The position numbers were made by a program, and so were the translations under genes. Source: Callaeas wilsoni (Eukaryota > Chordata > Aves > Passeriformes > Callaeidae). Taken from it: DNA of 64,000 bases. Of this stretch, positions 1 through 14,800 are shown piece by piece. Below the pieces are notes generated by a model. The model searched no databases. It saw only the letters and a program-made list of their open reading frames with translations, and was not told where the DNA came from. Position 1 is the first letter of the stretch. The number at the start of each line of letters is the position of its first letter. The stretch lies in the NCBI GenBank assembly GCA_013398955.1, contig VWPU01004201.1:88594-152593 (forward strand). Direction: 5' to 3'.

Positions 1-455
1 AGGCTGAAGAATAATTTTCAAGTATTAAGATTAAAAATATTTTCTAAAAATTCTGTTTCTCAGCAGATTTATTTGACTTAGTACATTTATTTCTTGGCTA
101 GTTCCTTGCATGGTAAGTTTCAGTCCAGTACAAATTCTTTCCATGGCTGAACTATATCCTCCTGAAAAGCAGAGCTGGAAATGTTGAAAACCATAAACTA
201 TAGCTAAAGACACATATCATGAAAAGCAGAGTTCTCAGTGTGAGCAGAACCTTCTTTTTCAATGAAATATGTACTTTGTTTGTTAAGCACACTGCACACC
301 TCCTCAAACTTTGAATCTTACTCCAGCCTCCAAAAGGAAGGAATATTTGAACACATACGCTGTAGCCTTTTCACTTAAGAGACTAAGAGTTTTCACTATT
401 TTTCACGTTCTTTTTGGTCTGCACTTCTTTCTCAAAGCACAAGAAAAGACGGCAT

Positions 456-479
456 CTTGTTTGCTTGTTTGCTTGTTTG
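456..479. repeat. CTTGTTTG tandem repeat, 3 copies
   Basis: Three exact back-to-back copies of an 8-base unit are present. It is a short simple repeat with no visible function. Confidence 0.85.
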
Positions 480-2968
480 AACAATGCACCACTGTATTTC
501 TATAGCTTAGACAAGATTTTAAAGCTATGAAAACTAAGAGTTTCAAAAATATTTTTAAGGAGAATGAATGTATTCGGTTTCTTCATATCCTACTATATGA
601 ATACAATTTTTTACTGGTGAGATCAATGTCCGTAAATTTTTAGATGAACTGTGTTCTGCAGTTGTGCACACAACCCTGAAATAGATTAAACTGCTTGATA
701 AATGTCCTGGTAGTTCTTGTGCCAAAAGATGAGAGAGGATATGCCCAGCAAAAAGTGTTACATTCCTGTAGAAACTGGGTAGTACAATTTGTTATGCAGG
801 TTCTTCTCTCTTCCACTCCTTGTTTTGCTGAGTGCTTTGTTAAAGAAATTTAAAGGCTCTTACAGAAATTTCCTCTAAGTGTTCTGCCAAGGTGCATGAG
901 CAAACTCAGGTCAAAATTTTACTGTACATGGACAGAAGCCAGAGGACAGAAGAGCACTTAATTTTTAATCATTATTTCATTAGTTAGTAAACTGCTTAGC
1001 TGCTCCATAATATTTTGGATTGTCTGAAAATGGCATACAGCTTTGCAGGAAATCCTTCTTTGGCCTCTCTCAGCCGCAGACACAAACCTTACAGGTTTCC
1101 CAAGGGAACACAAAACTTAGTGCATAACTAAACATAATGATGAGTACAGGGCAGCCATTCAAGCAAGCTGAGTCACAGGATAAACCGGGACCACATACAG
1201 GAAAGTGAGTATCAGGGTATCTAAGAGTATGGTGGAAACAAAATCACAAACCCTGTGTGCTGTGTATGGAGAGCAGTGCCCCCAAAAAAGAGAACGAGCA
1301 AGATGGCAAGAAGGCTACCAAAGCGTTTCCACCATGATGCTAAGGACAAAAGGGCAGAGCCAGCTCCTTGGCTTGCTGCAGTGAGCTGGCAGCTGGACCA
1401 GCCTCGGGCATCGCAGCACTGATGAGAACTCAGCTCCACACAGGGACTGGAAAAGCCCAAGTCACTGCTGTGGCTTCCAGCCTTCTCACGCTGGAGACAG
1501 TACCTGGAGGCTGGACAGCCTTGGAGCAGCTCAACAGCTCAGGGCCAGGCCAGTCATTTAAAGACCGAGAGAAAAGGTGTCCTGGAGCTGGTGACCAAGG
1601 GCAGCTCCTGATGGGGTCAGGAGTCTTGAAGGCCACTGGCTCCAAGGTAGCACATACAGGAGAGAGCTGCTGTTGAGCTAACGACCCTCATGTCCCTAGC
1701 AGGGGGGCTGCAAGTCACACCAGGTGTTTCCACCACTATGAGTCTTACCAGGAGTTGGGTTTACAGTGAGAGGCTTAAATTGAGCCAAATGCTTTTCATA
1801 CTTGGAAGAGAACAGTAATTAAAAGAAAACCAGAAGACTTGGCCGCAAACACGGGTGCTTTAATGGAACACTGTCACTAAAGGGCACTTTTATGAAAAGG
1901 TAGGAGTAACATACGTTCTTGGCTACAAGTTGGAGGTAGAGACTCTTCTTGGAAAAAAGGAAAAAATTGAAGCAGTGGGGGTGATTACAACTGGAACGGA
2001 TTACCATCACAGGGGATTCCCTGTACTTTAATGCCTTTAGATCAAGCCCGATTCCTCATTTACAAGATACGCTTTAGCCAAAAACAAAGTCATTGGACCT
2101 TGTACAGGAGTAACTAAATAGAATTGCCCAGCCTATCACACACAAAAGGTCAGAGTAGTTAAGTGCTTTGGCTCTAATCCCTACAGATGGAAATATGTGT
2201 GTCTCTGCTCTGGCCTGCTGCACACAAAATATATGTCTCCAGGGGAAGTTCATGGTGATGACAAGATACCTCACTGCCCGAAGGGGGATGTGTCTTTCAG
2301 ATCCAGCTGAGCTCAGAATTAAAACAGATAACCCTCCCAGATGTTTTATGGCACTGGATGGAGACAGCAGATGATAAGGTTCAGCGTATGCTGGAAGAGA
2401 AGAGGGTTTGTTTTTTTTTCTTATAAAGCAGGTAGTAAGTCTGTTCAAGAAACAAAATAAAGTGAATCCAAAGGAATAAAGGCTGGAGGCTAATTAAAAT
2501 CCTACTTCTATTAATACAGGGGGAGAAACTGTTCAGGGATAGTTCATTATGTTGAATCATGGCCCTCAAATACTGCCAGAAAATGCTAAGAGCTTTGGTG
2601 AGTTATCTTTGATCCAGTTTGTTAAACAAAACTGCCGTGTTTTCGCTCTTCCCGAGAGTGGGCACAGATATCCACCTTGGGAGGCAACAACCAAGTCAAG
2701 CGTATGTCTCTTATACAGTGGTGAAAGGACACATTTCTCATCTTGACCCTTTTTTTTTTCTTTAAAGCTGGTTCTTCCAGTCAGCAGGACTTTCTTCAGA
2801 GATGTCACCCAAATTCTGGAGGAAAACTCTTCTTGCCAAAGTGCAACTTTTTCCTTGAAGAGTATAGTGAGCATGGAAAAGTACAAGGGAAGAACAATAT
2901 TTCAGTCAATTAATCCAGCTTGGGAAAACATAATTATACTAAATTTTTAACTATTTTTACTAGTATGA

Positions 2969-3015
2969 TTTACTAGATTTCATTTAAATTAGATTTTTAC
3001 TAGATTTCATTTAAA
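2969..3015. repeat. Local 27-bp period duplication
   Basis: The 20-base block starting TTTACTAGATTTC occurs twice, identical, with starts 27 bases apart (2969 and 2996). It is a recent small tandem duplication in AT-rich intron. Confidence 0.85.
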
Positions 3016-6000
3016 CCAATGAAAATTTGCTGATAATGCTAGTGACTACTAAGAAAGTACAGTATGGAAAGTAAGCATTTAAGACGAGGATATGACACAG
3101 AAGCATCATCTAGAAAACTGAAAAGGGCTAACTTGGACAGGCTTGTAGAAGTTGTTTACTGAAGTACTACTTAAGATGAAGCTCACTTGACATTCACAGA
3201 AAACTTCTGAGATCCAGTTGGTCCCTGCAGTCCCTATCCTGACCATACTTTCTGTTGTATTTGCACCCCTACTTCTAGAAATAAATTAAATGCTGCATTT
3301 TGGGACAATTTAGTAACAACCAAAAAAGGATAATGAATGATATAATAAATCTAACCTGGAAGATTTCTAGAAGTACTGGATAACCGTGCATGAAAGCTTA
3401 AGCATTAAAACTTGTTTTCTTGCTAACTTTCCTTTACCCACATCTGCTGGGAAGGTTCCCGGAACTTGCAAGAGAACAGAGACAGAAATGGGGGCTTTTG
3501 TCAGCTTTTTGTGGCATAACGGGCAATCAACATATCAGCCTTTTACAGCCAAGAAAACTGCCTCCCTGTGAGCTGTAACTTGAATCATTCCCCATGTTAG
3601 TCACGGCTGGGGGCAGCTCGTGCTCTGCTTCCAGCCACGACTGCCGCGCCGGGGTAAGGGCATTTTTGGGAATGTGCAGCGTGGCAGCGACTCCGTCATG
3701 GAAAGGAGACAGTCACTGCAGAGAATGTGTGGCCACCTTCGCTTCAGGGTGCTGCTTGAGGGATGTTCACACTCACGCTGAGTTTTTCTGCAGCCTCTAG
3801 ATGTGTTACTGTTTTAACACTTTTTTCCAGTAGGCAGCAAACTGTGGAAGGCTGAGCATCCGGATATCCTATATTATCCAGTCTGACACTTATTAACAGA
3901 GAAAACGCCACTGTAATACCGAGGGTGCTTCTTAAATGAACACTGTTACATTTCAACAAGTGTTGCAAAAAGGAAGACTGAGGGCCTGTGTCTTCTTGAC
4001 TCATCTGAACAGTACCTGGCAATCTTACAAAGTGAAAAAAACCCCATTGCCTTGAATTTTCATTAAGGCTCAGTATCTGGATTCGGTGCCAGTTCTCATT
4101 GACTCACCCTGTCTTCAAGACAAGTTGCAGACTAATCTATTTTACTTTCTTACCGCAGTGAGGCCAAATTACCTTTGTACCTGCTCCAGTGGAGCCTCAC
4201 GGACTTAATGTCATCACACAGACAAAACTCAGCCCAAAATTTGGTGTGCTGACTGATGTCCATTCCCTGGTTTTCCATCCTTTATCAAAAGAAAGAGAAC
4301 AGCCCATCCTCCAGCTGTGTGTGAAAACTAGCAAAGACACAAGTTCCAAAATTCATATTTTTACTTAGCTTGATTGAGACTCTTCAGTGAATGTACATTT
4401 ATTTTAACAGATTGAATTTGCTTAGCAGCTATTACAAACTGAAACTCAGCTCTGAAAGATTATTGCCACGAATTAAAACAATTTTCTGTAGAGGAAATTC
4501 ACCTCATAAATCAAGTCTGGTATTCATATGGCAGCACAGATGCACCAACTCAACTTACAGCTGTAGGCACTCAGAAAGCAGCAGAATTTGTCCCTAAATC
4601 TGCAATTGTTTGATGACAAAATGAATATATTTTGACTTTCAAGTGAACAGATTATTGGAAGATGTTTTCTAATACAGAATTTCAGGATATCTCGTACAAA
4701 ACACCACTGCTGGTAAAAATGAGGAGACAGTGGAAATAAAAGGGTGTTCCTAGTTTTGCCTGCATTGCAGTTTTTCAAATATATGTTCCTCTGCCTCCAA
4801 CATGCTGGTCAGCAGGACAAGCATTTCTTCAGTATTGACACACCATTCGGCTCTATGGTGAATATGGAAAAGAGCTGGTTTTGCCCCACAGGAATGTAAA
4901 GCACTTCCAGGTCCAGGGGAGTTACTAAATAAACAGCCTACATTTCAAAATTACCTGGGAGCTCCTGCTGAAATTGGGACCATTCATCAAAGAGAGAGTT
5001 TAACATTAAATACCAGGGTAGGAGGTTAACTGAAGTTGCTGGCCATTCAGCTCTTCTGAAATTTGGTCTATTATTACTATATAGCCAAGGTCCCTGTTTT
5101 GAAGACTCCAGACTAATTCCACTTTCTTACTTATTTTTGTCAATCAGAAAGTGCCTGAGATCCTGATTTTAGCTGACCAGACAGAATAAAACCAAAAGTT
5201 CTAGAAAAAGAAGTTTGTCCCCTACATGTTTGGGATGGACATAGAACTCACAAGAAAAAAAATTCTGTGACTCAGTGACCACAGAAAACATAAGATTTTT
5301 TTGTCTATAATTATGACATTTTTTCCCAACAGAAAATTCTTTATTCACAATATTTTTTTCCTCAGATTTATATTTTTAGCATAATCCAATTTTCAGCCCT
5401 AAAATATGTCACATTGGCCCTTCTGTTAAGCTTGATGGTGAAATTTTCACTATACTATTTTGTATTTACACCTTTGTCCTTAAATACAGACTGCCAATCA
5501 TGCTGCCCACCTTAAGCAGCACAGAAACAAAATTTGACTCCCATCAGGTAGTAGTTTGGAATATCTGGTCCCTCCAGTGCTGAGATACACTGAGCAAAGT
5601 CCTAATTGCAGGTTTTCCACTGAATTTGCTACCTTCCTGAGCATTTTTTTTTACTTCTGAACCAAATTTTTCTACTCTTACATCAATGTGAATCCAGGAT
5701 AAGTTCAGTGTAGTAACTCTAGACCTAAATTGGTACAAGTAAAAACAGCACTAGAACATAATACTGCAATTAAAATGTTACTTGTTGAAATAGACTGTAG
5801 AAATCATGTCCAAAACCTCTGGTTTTGTTGCTTTAATACATTTTGTGGGAAATTAAAGAATACTTCAAAAAAGGGGTCACCAATTCAGAACAAGAACTGT
5901 GTTAAAAAGCAGCTTATATCTTCCCAGGACACAGTCTTTCTGTAGCCTTTCCAGGTTCCCTGCATGAAGACAGTGCTTCCAGGAACACCCTCAGAAACTC

Positions 6001-8664
6001 TGAAAACATGCAATATAAAGCCTGGGCTGTGGGGAATAATATCATTAGGAGAAACTAATGCAAAAGAAAGTCTCTTTTTGCAAATTCACCAGGCACAATT
6101 GGAATACCCCCGTACATAAAATTCCTGCTTTATGAAAGTGGTATATGAGGAAAATCTAAAAGCTCATTTAACAGTTTTAGGAAGTGATCTGCATTCAGAA
6201 CATCTCATAATAACACCACATCATTTACCCATGTGAGGTTGAAGAATAATGTGATTCTGGCTCATATGCCTCCATCCTGACTTAGCTTCCCTGCTTCTCC
6301 TGTCCCAGGTCTCTCTTCTAATTTAGCTAGTCAGCTTGGTAGATACCAGATACTTAGGAACCAGGCTGGGATAAATTAGCCCTCTGAAACCAATCTGAAT
6401 TTTAGCCAGATGAGGTAAAAACCGTGTGACTCATGTGTCGTGCAATAACTCACTATTCAGCTATCTCCAGTCTTCTCCACACATCCCTATCTCCCCTCTC
6501 ACAAAGTTCACCCTGAGAACTTTGCAGGTCTCTGACACTTTTCCTGCCGTGCCTATCACACACCAAATTCTCCTGGATGAACATATACACAGCTAGATAG
6601 TACACAGTTCCTGTTGGTATCCCACCTGCTCAACAGTTCCAGCTGTCCATGTGAAAGCTTGTGGAATGTGAGGTTAAAACTGCCAGAAAGCCTTCCTATA
6701 GGCACTTACAACAAAGTGTTAGTTTCCCATACTGTTTCAAAGGGGTGCGTGTCAACGGTTCATTTCTTGCTGGTTTATAAATACATCTCAGATTTGTAAC
6801 TCAGGCTGAAGCTGTCATTAAGTCACATAGGTTCTTTCTTTAAAGGTTGCTACACTTAGCTTTCTCCACATTTTTACTACTGAAACTTTGGACCCTAGGT
6901 TGGCTACTCCTAGACTCAATGATTAAAATCCCTTTGCCACTGGATTCCTTAAATTTGTTTTCTGACCTCTTCCAGAAGAGCTCCAAAGCAGCTGCTACCT
7001 CCCTTTCCCCCATGTGACTCCCTCATATTTCCTGCATCCCTCTGCTATGTCCCACTTCCCCATCTCCACAACACACACGGGTCTGTCAGTAACTCCAGAT
7101 GTCCTGTGGAGTCATCCTCCCCTTATATCTCTCTTCTCACACCCTGGCCTTCCCCTCCCTCCTCTCACTTGTAAAGCTTCTGATGCACAAGGGAATCTCT
7201 CCATCTCTCAAGAGCCAAGCAGCACCTGCTCCAACTCATTTTTCTCCCTCTGGCTCCCCTGCAGAAATCCTTGATGGCCTCAAGATTCAGTGGCTGCATT
7301 GCACTTGAGTCTGACACCTAGCTGCCTTCTGGGTCAGCTCACGTCACACACACCCTTGTCCTTAACCTGGAAGCAATTCTGGATAGGGACTGTACCGAAT
7401 ATGTTAGTTTGAATGGCGTGACCGAAAGTGTATTACCAATGACTTGGTTAGTGTAGTATTTATAGCTACTTCACCTGGAATCTGGCAGAGAGGGCTTTTG
7501 AAACACTCCAATACAAAGCTGGCTAAAACCCCACCCCTCTAAACTTCATTCTCTCTCAATCCTTGAAAAAGCAGGAGATACAGTTTACCTACCCATTTTC
7601 ATGGCAATACCACTTCAACAAGGATTCAGAGGATTATCTGCCTTCCCCACATAACATTGTGTCGTGTAAGGAGGCTGTGACAGAAACAGATGTTGACTGT
7701 ATATCAAAAGGAGGTTATGACCATGCTGATACACTTGTCATCTGAAGGCTGCAGTTGTCAGAAGTTTTGTACAGACTGCAAGCCCACCTGGCTATTGAAT
7801 GAGGACACAACAAAGAGGTGCTGAGCCAGAAACAGCCTGACGTGAAGCCCGTATTCAGCACCACATCCTTGCAAATGGCAATATAATCTCCAAAAATGTA
7901 CATCAGGATATGCACAACATGTCTGTACAGCATAAAATATCTGGCAGTTGTGGTGGGTTCACCAGTCTGTGGGTCATGGCTGAAAGCCCCACCAGAGGAC
8001 ACAAACTCTGGAAAACACAGAGGAGTCAGAACTACAAAGCAGCTCAATTGTGAGGCAATTGGCTTTGCTCATCCAATACTGTCTTCTTTTTAAATATGGC
8101 CAACTAAATACAAAAGGCAAGAGCCCAGTCATGTAGGAGGGATAGGTGACTGTGTTTCAGCAAGCGGGGAAGGCAGTGTGGGTAACCACCAGAGCCTGAC
8201 AGTAGGAAACCCTCTAACTGAGGAGAGAGTAAATGAGGACAGAGAAAATGCAATGGCTAAGTCTGTAAGCAAAATTAGAGATGTGGTATAACTGTGTCTG
8301 GTGATGGTACTGGAATAGTTTATGCTGTTTCTGCATCTACTCATTGAGCAACTGAAATGCAATAAGGAACTGGACAGTACGGATGGAAGGATGATAAAAA
8401 CTTTCCTTAAAATGAGGGGTTAAAGAAAACAGGAATTTATCAAGGATGAGACTAAGGTGACTTATTCGTGTTTTGTTCATAAATGAAACCCTTTCTGACA
8501 ATAAATGGCTTTCAAATAAATAAAACATGGTAAGAGCCACTGTGGTGGACAGAGAAGTTAAACATATTCCAAGTAGACACAAGCTGATAATTCTTGTAGG
8601 AGATGATAAATAACAATGGGAAACAGTGAAAAAGACATAGAAGAGATTTTCTGCTGCATGAAAT

Positions 8665-8822
8665 GTTAAAATTAGGCTGGATGTCTTTTATTAAGATATG
8701 CCTTAGCTGCAGGAAAAAAAAGAATGGGCATTGTCCAGCAATTCTACTGTCTTGTATTTTGCAAAAGGTCAGGTTTCATTATCATAATGGTCCCCTCTAA
8801 TTGTAAAGTTATGAGCCTATGC
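8665..8822 (+). mobile_element. Ancient CR1 LINE 3' end (relic)
   Basis: The segment begins TTAGGCTGGATGTCTTTTA, continues through AAGATATGCCTTAGCTGCAG and ends with ATCATAATGGTCCC followed by TTATGAGCC. This order of blocks matches the 3' region of an old amniote CR1 group, familiar from turtles and crocodilians, rather than the younger avian CR1 tails elsewhere in the window. It is strongly diverged, and the left boundary is uncertain and may reach about 8600. It lies antisense to COLEC12. Confidence 0.65.
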
Positions 8823-11800
8823 ATTTTAAAAGCATTCTACGCTCTTGAAAACCATTAATTGCACCAAACAATATGACTATCAAAAGGAGTTTTGATGGAC
8901 AGGCTGAAGAGGGTATCTCACAACAGCCTGTTAACCAGCTGCTTGCGCTTATGGAAACCAACTCAACAGCAAAGAGCAAACATATCGATGCCTCATGGAT
9001 AACTTTCTGAGTACACAGAGGCTGCCCAAGCCATGCTGGGATCTTCTTTGAGTAGAAGATCAGAAAGGAAAATAGTAATAATATGCCATGCTTGTTCCCT
9101 TAATGCATCCAAAGAGATGTTTATCTGAGTTCAGTTTTCTGGTTGCACCAGGAAAGTCACCCCAGCTACCTCTCCCTTGCTTGTAGTACCTGTGCTTCAG
9201 CTGGGACTTGTGTTTGCAAAGCCAGGTGTGTCAGGCCAGTCATGTTCAAACTGTGCCCCACTGTGCCTGAAGACCTGGCTCCTTCCACCCTCAGACAAGG
9301 GGTGAGCTCCCACATAGGCACGTGCACCCCCAGGGTGCACCTTCGGCTAGGGAGCTCATGTCACAGGAGGAACAAGTGCATTTCTGTTGGGAAATCTGGG
9401 ACATAGAAGAAACGGAAGAGGCACCAGACACATATGGCAACTGATGAGCCCCAGCACAGTTTGGTGATTTCTTCTCATTTCTCTCCGCCTCTGGCCCCTC
9501 AAGGAAGGGTAGGGAGAAACTTCCCCTCTTCTTTTGCTGTTTCAGAGAAAGAAAAGAGGTTTTAAAGTATTGTGAGGCATAAGGGCGAGCCATTTAAAAG
9601 GAAACTCCTAAACATACAGAAAAACTCTTTTTAAAAAAATCCATCCCCACAACTATTCCAACACGTTTCAAAGAAGTCACTGTAGATTAATGATGTCTGC
9701 AAACACTTTTCTTACTAAATAGTTTGCTCTCTCCTTGAACACTGAAACAGCTTTCATCTCACCTTTCAGTTTGCTGTGAACTCTTGTAATTAAGGAAAGA
9801 ATATTGACATTGTCTTTGGCTTTTTAAATAATGCCAAGAGATGCAGTTTCTTTATATTACTCCACTTGCACAGTATTAGCAAAACTCCAAACCTCCCTGA
9901 GAAACCATGGAGGACCTGACTGGGGAGACTGACAGGCTTCCTTTGATGCCTTGCAAATGCACCGTCCTACTGCTCGTGTGTCACTGCTGATGACATGAAA
10001 CACAGGGCTGGGAGCCCCAAGTTAACACTGAGCCTGTCCCTGCACTGCCAGCACCACAGCATTACTGCACCTGTCCCCCTGAGAACAGGCACATCAGCTT
10101 AGCACCTTTGTTTTGTGTCCTCCTATCTGGTATGATGAAATACATCCTTCAACACTTAGGCACCCTTTAAATATTAAGGGAAAAAAAAAAAAAGGACTTA
10201 TCCATATGCAAGTTTTGAGAAAGCTTTTAGAAAGGCACTGGTAAAATGTAAAGTGAGTTTTGAAATTATACAACATTCCTAATCCTGAAAAGTGAGGTGT
10301 CACTTTTGTCTTCAGGTTTAAACTCAGAGAAAGCTTTGTCTACAGTTATCCCACTGGCCCTGACAAGAACTAGTTTAAAATAGCATTATCTTCATCAGAT
10401 ATGTCTGAGTTGTTCCTCTGAAAAAAAAAAAAAGGCTTTAATGATCTTTAAATATCAGGCTTTCTGAGGACCATAAGCCAAAATCTACTTGACTTTACCC
10501 CTCAGTCTCCCTGTCTTGAAAAGCAAACTTCACATCTGCTTGTTATCAGTAGTTATCTCACAGCATGCCTCTGAATCATTTAGAAAACTCAAAGCACATG
10601 TTTATCCCTGCTGAGGAACCAGTCATTATGATGCTATTTACAGGCCCTTGGTGACCCAAGCTCACTACATGGTGTAGAAAACTGCCAAAGATTTTGTCTC
10701 AGGGGTTCTCACTGCTGCTAGATTTAATTGCTTACTATCAGCTTTCAGCCAGGAGGCTGCACTCCCTCCTTTCAAGCTGCACTGAGGCATGCCTGTGTGA
10801 GGACATGTGGGAAAACTAAGATAAATCAATTAGACATATGAAGCATGTTGCATGTGACTTAAAGCACGTTAAGTCCTCATGTGGTTACTCTTATTCGGGA
10901 GAATAAAAAGGCTTTCACTTTCCTGTGCAGACAACTTCAAAGCTGCACCATTTTACCATTGTAGTGTGTAGTTAAAAGCAATGAGAGGCTAGGAAGAGAT
11001 GCCAACAGTCTTGGGCAAATGCATTTAAATCTAAAAATAAATACACTGATTGTTTAGTAATGTGGAAGGATGATGTCCTTCTGAGACCAAATGTGCTTCT
11101 CCCAAGACATTGTGCACACAAACCCCTCTAGAGCCTTTCTGCTTAGATGGCCAGGCAAACCCTACATTTGTCTTAGCACAAGGATGAATAACTATGTCAC
11201 TACAAGGTACTCAAAATAAGCCCACTCTTTTTCTGTGGGACATGAAGGTTCATGCAAGTCTGCACTTCCCCTGACTGTTCAGAGTCAGCAGAATTTCTCA
11301 GTATTTTCAATATTCATGAAAACCTTTTAAAGGTCTGATGCTACAGCCAGTGTCCGGTTTGCAAGTGCTCCTTTCTACACCACAGGGATAACTCGCAACA
11401 TCAAACCCAGACCTTTGCCACTCTGGAAAAAAGGCTAAGAATATTGATTCCTCCTTGTTCAAAGAGCAGAAATCTCTTCATACAATTATTCTTAACCCTC
11501 TTGAAAGTCTGTGCAGGGCTAGCCCCGCATGTCATTTTTCATGATTTTGAATCAAAACAGAGCCCTATGGTTTTTTTTGCTTTTCATTGAGTAATTTCAG
11601 CAGTAACCCTTCCTTTTTTTCTTTTTTTGCCTAGAAGTGTTTCAGTAAGTTAAAAAAGTTCTTTCTCAAGCCTTAGCAGCCTTTCAAGAAACAGAAGAAT
11701 CCCAAGACCACCTCCTCATCTCATTTTGCTAAAGAATCTTTTGGAAAGGTAACAACATCAGACAGGGATGTTGCAGCTTTGGCTGCTTTCAGAGAATGTC

Positions 11801-14800
11801 TCTGTGAGGGGACATACAGATAAGTGACCTACAATGCCAAACCTCAAGTTTTACATGTGAAAACTCGTCTGAAGCTACTTGCTGTGGCATATCTGTGTGA
11901 TGTACCAAGTACAGACAGAGCCATCTACTAGAAATTCCATGCAGAAGTTGTAAGGTGTCTGTCATCTTCTTAATTAAACTAAACCCAAAAATAATAATAA
12001 AAAACCCGCCAACCCCAAACAAAAATACTTCAGCAGACCAAGAACAGCTGAATGTCACCAGTATTTCCATTCCTGCATGTGGGTAAGTATCTGCAGCTGA
12101 CAACTTGAACCACATGTTCTGCAGGCTGCCTTGTTCCACGCTGTTGGGGGGATGTTTATATATCCACTCACATGCGTTATGTTCTTTAATAACATAATAT
12201 ACGGAACTGGGAAAATTTAAAGAGAAAGCACTTGGCTACAGCCAGGTCCAAACCAAAGCTATGTCTAACCTAACTAAGCCTCAATTCCTTGTGTTCCTGT
12301 CACCAAACTGATATAAAATTTGGCTAGACTTAACATTTCTGGCTTTATCTTGAGAAAACCATGGAAACTTGGGGCTGGATTAGAAAAAAAAAACGCTTCA
12401 ACTGCAGTGCAATGCAACACTGGAAAAAAAAATCTAGAGACAGTAAGTGTATACAAAATATCTGTTCTGCCCTGTAAATAGATATTAAAAGCTTAGTTAA
12501 CATTCCACAGTGGTTTGACAGAACAGACTTGGAAGAAATCAAATCAGAAATGAAAAATACATATGCCACTTATTTTGCACATCATAGTGCCATAGGTCCA
12601 GTTCAGTAAGGGTGAGGAGCCTGCTACATTACTCAGAGGCGAAATGCATATTTCAAATCTGCCTTCATTTAAGCAGTGCAGTTCAGTTTCCTCCATTTCT
12701 CCAGTTTCTGGCTCACATTTGGACTGGACTGACTCTTTTTGCTGAAGCGTAGATTCAACTCCAGATGTCTACATCACTGACACACAGGAGGGAAAGACAG
12801 TGACCCACTGGAAGGGGTTGTTTCTGCTGCTGTTGAAGACTGCCATTCTCTTCTCATGCAAGAAGCTCATGATTTTGAGGTGACACTAACCTCCTGGTTA
12901 GGTCCCCACATAGTATTTGCTTTGCTGAAGGCTTTAGAACCTTTTGTTCATGCCCAGGTCCTGGCATAGTTAGCCAAAGCTTTCCACTTCCATTTAATTT
13001 TTCTTCAAGATGTAATTACTGCAAGGCACTCAGCTTGGAGCTACCCTTGAAGATCAGTCAGAGGCAACAGCTGCCACACACTGTGGCTTCCCACTTGCTA
13101 GGAATTGCTCACCACAGGCGACATGTCACAACAACTCTTTCAACACACCATACAGATTTGCATTTCTCATGTTCAAAGTTGCATTGGTCCAGATTAGCAG
13201 AGACATGGGGAAGCTGGCACCACTGTGCTGGCTTGCTGAGGCTGGAAAACCAAGGGCTTGGTTCACACAAATATTAGGGTCCAATGTATTTCCAAGCCTT
13301 TTAGAGAGGGACCTCACTGCTTTTGTCCTGTCCTTTGCCGGTTCTTTACTCCAGGATCATCTTAGTGTCAGCTCCTGCACTGATCTCATCAGCAAGCTCC
13401 TCTGGTATCCCTCTGCCTTCCCCGTGTGCCTTGCTGTATCCCTGCCACACAAGGATGAAATGCAAGCTAACGCCCCTGCAGAGCTGGCTGTGCTGTGCTC
13501 TGCTTGCTGCTGTGTCTCGTTGGACTGGGCAGGAGCTGGCAATCTGTAACTCAGGCTGGGGGTACGTTACTCACCTCGGGAAACTGGGATACAAGTCAGA
13601 GAAGGCACTGGGCTGGGCAGTGTTTCAAGTATTCACTTGCCATCTCAAGAGGTGGGATGTGGTTATCTATAAGGTGTTGTGCCAGAACCAGAGAGCCAAA
13701 GCTGAGCCACAGCTCCTCAGGGCTGTACTCTAACCTCCAGTTCACCTAATTGCAGCTCCTACCAGTAAACACCATAATGGAAAGCCTGGCATAGCTACGC
13801 AGGGATAGGGTCATTCAGACTACAAACCAACCTCTTTTGCATAAGAATGCAACTATAACTGTTTGAATTTAACTAGCCCTTGTTTTGATCAGGATGCAGC
13901 CTGTTTATACTGCTTAATTGTAGTCATTCCTGTGGCTTTGTTTGTTTGTTTACAATAGTACTCTGAAGTTTGGGAAAATGTTGCAAAAGTTTCAAATGGC
14001 AAACATGGCAGTCATTCTTTAACCTAATGTTTATAGTTTACAGGAGGACTTCAACTTGCATTGTAATATTGCAAAACCCCAGCACGTCTTTGCATAGTTT
14101 GTCAGTATAAATCTGGGGACAATTTATGCAGTGCTGAGAAACAGCTACTTCTGGTAAAGCTGTAAGTTTTTGCAGACACACAAGATAAATCACCTACTCA
14201 AAGATGATGGAAACACTACCCAGAGTTTCAAACAAGTTCGCAATTAATTAACATCCACCATCATCAAAAACCTGTGAAAACAATTCTGAAAAAAAAAGGA
14301 TGTGGCACCATCCTCTTGTTATGCACCCACACAGTATTTGCATCGATGAAGGATTTACAGCAGCATTACTTCCTCTTTTTTTCCCAGATGCAAATGGGTT
14401 TTCTGAAAATGTCCTGAGTCCATATGCTGCATTTCTCATGCTTTATATATACATATATATTCCAAAAGTGCCCCCTTTCTCAGGATTTGTCAGTCTTACC
14501 AATACATCAAGCTAAAGAATCACAACCTTTTCATACTCTGGTTGGTGCTAGACTTGTTCACTGGAAGAAGCAAAGGTCTGGCATCTAACTTAGTAAGAAT
14601 CAATGGGTCAGTTTAGGAATGGGGAGTTTGAGGAGCTCTATGAGAGTCAGGAACTCCAGCCAAGCAGAATTTGAAGAGGGTATTTTGCTTCTACATTCAA
14701 TAGGTACATACACTTGAAAACTTTCCTTGCCTTCTGATGCAGGGCCCAAAAATGTACAGTTCTGGTACCATAAAAGTGGAACAGTTCTTGAAATGGGACA

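Larger units (their letters stand above)
1..8660. other. Intronic stretch without recognised gene
   Basis: This is mostly AT-rich unique sequence. A GC-richer patch lies at about 1260-1680, with overlapping short open frames on both strands and no splice or family support. A 20-bp direct repeat sits at 2969-3015 and an 8-bp tandem at 456-479. I recognise no RNA gene or coding domain. Confidence 0.6.

Noticed and set aside
1368..1676. 102-codon plus-strand frame in a GC-rich patch
   Set aside because: The opposite strand is also open here and no family match is seen; a composition effect is more likely.
5080..5110. Minus-strand CTTGGCTATATAG, first thought to be the LGYK end of COLEC12 exon 3
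   Set aside because: The surrounding reading frames give a stop straight after and none of the preceding membrane-span residues.
10181..10434. Two A13 runs about 240 bp apart, considered as SINE or pseudogene tails
   Set aside because: No tRNA-like, 7SL-like or coding sequence precedes either run, and no target-site duplication was seen.
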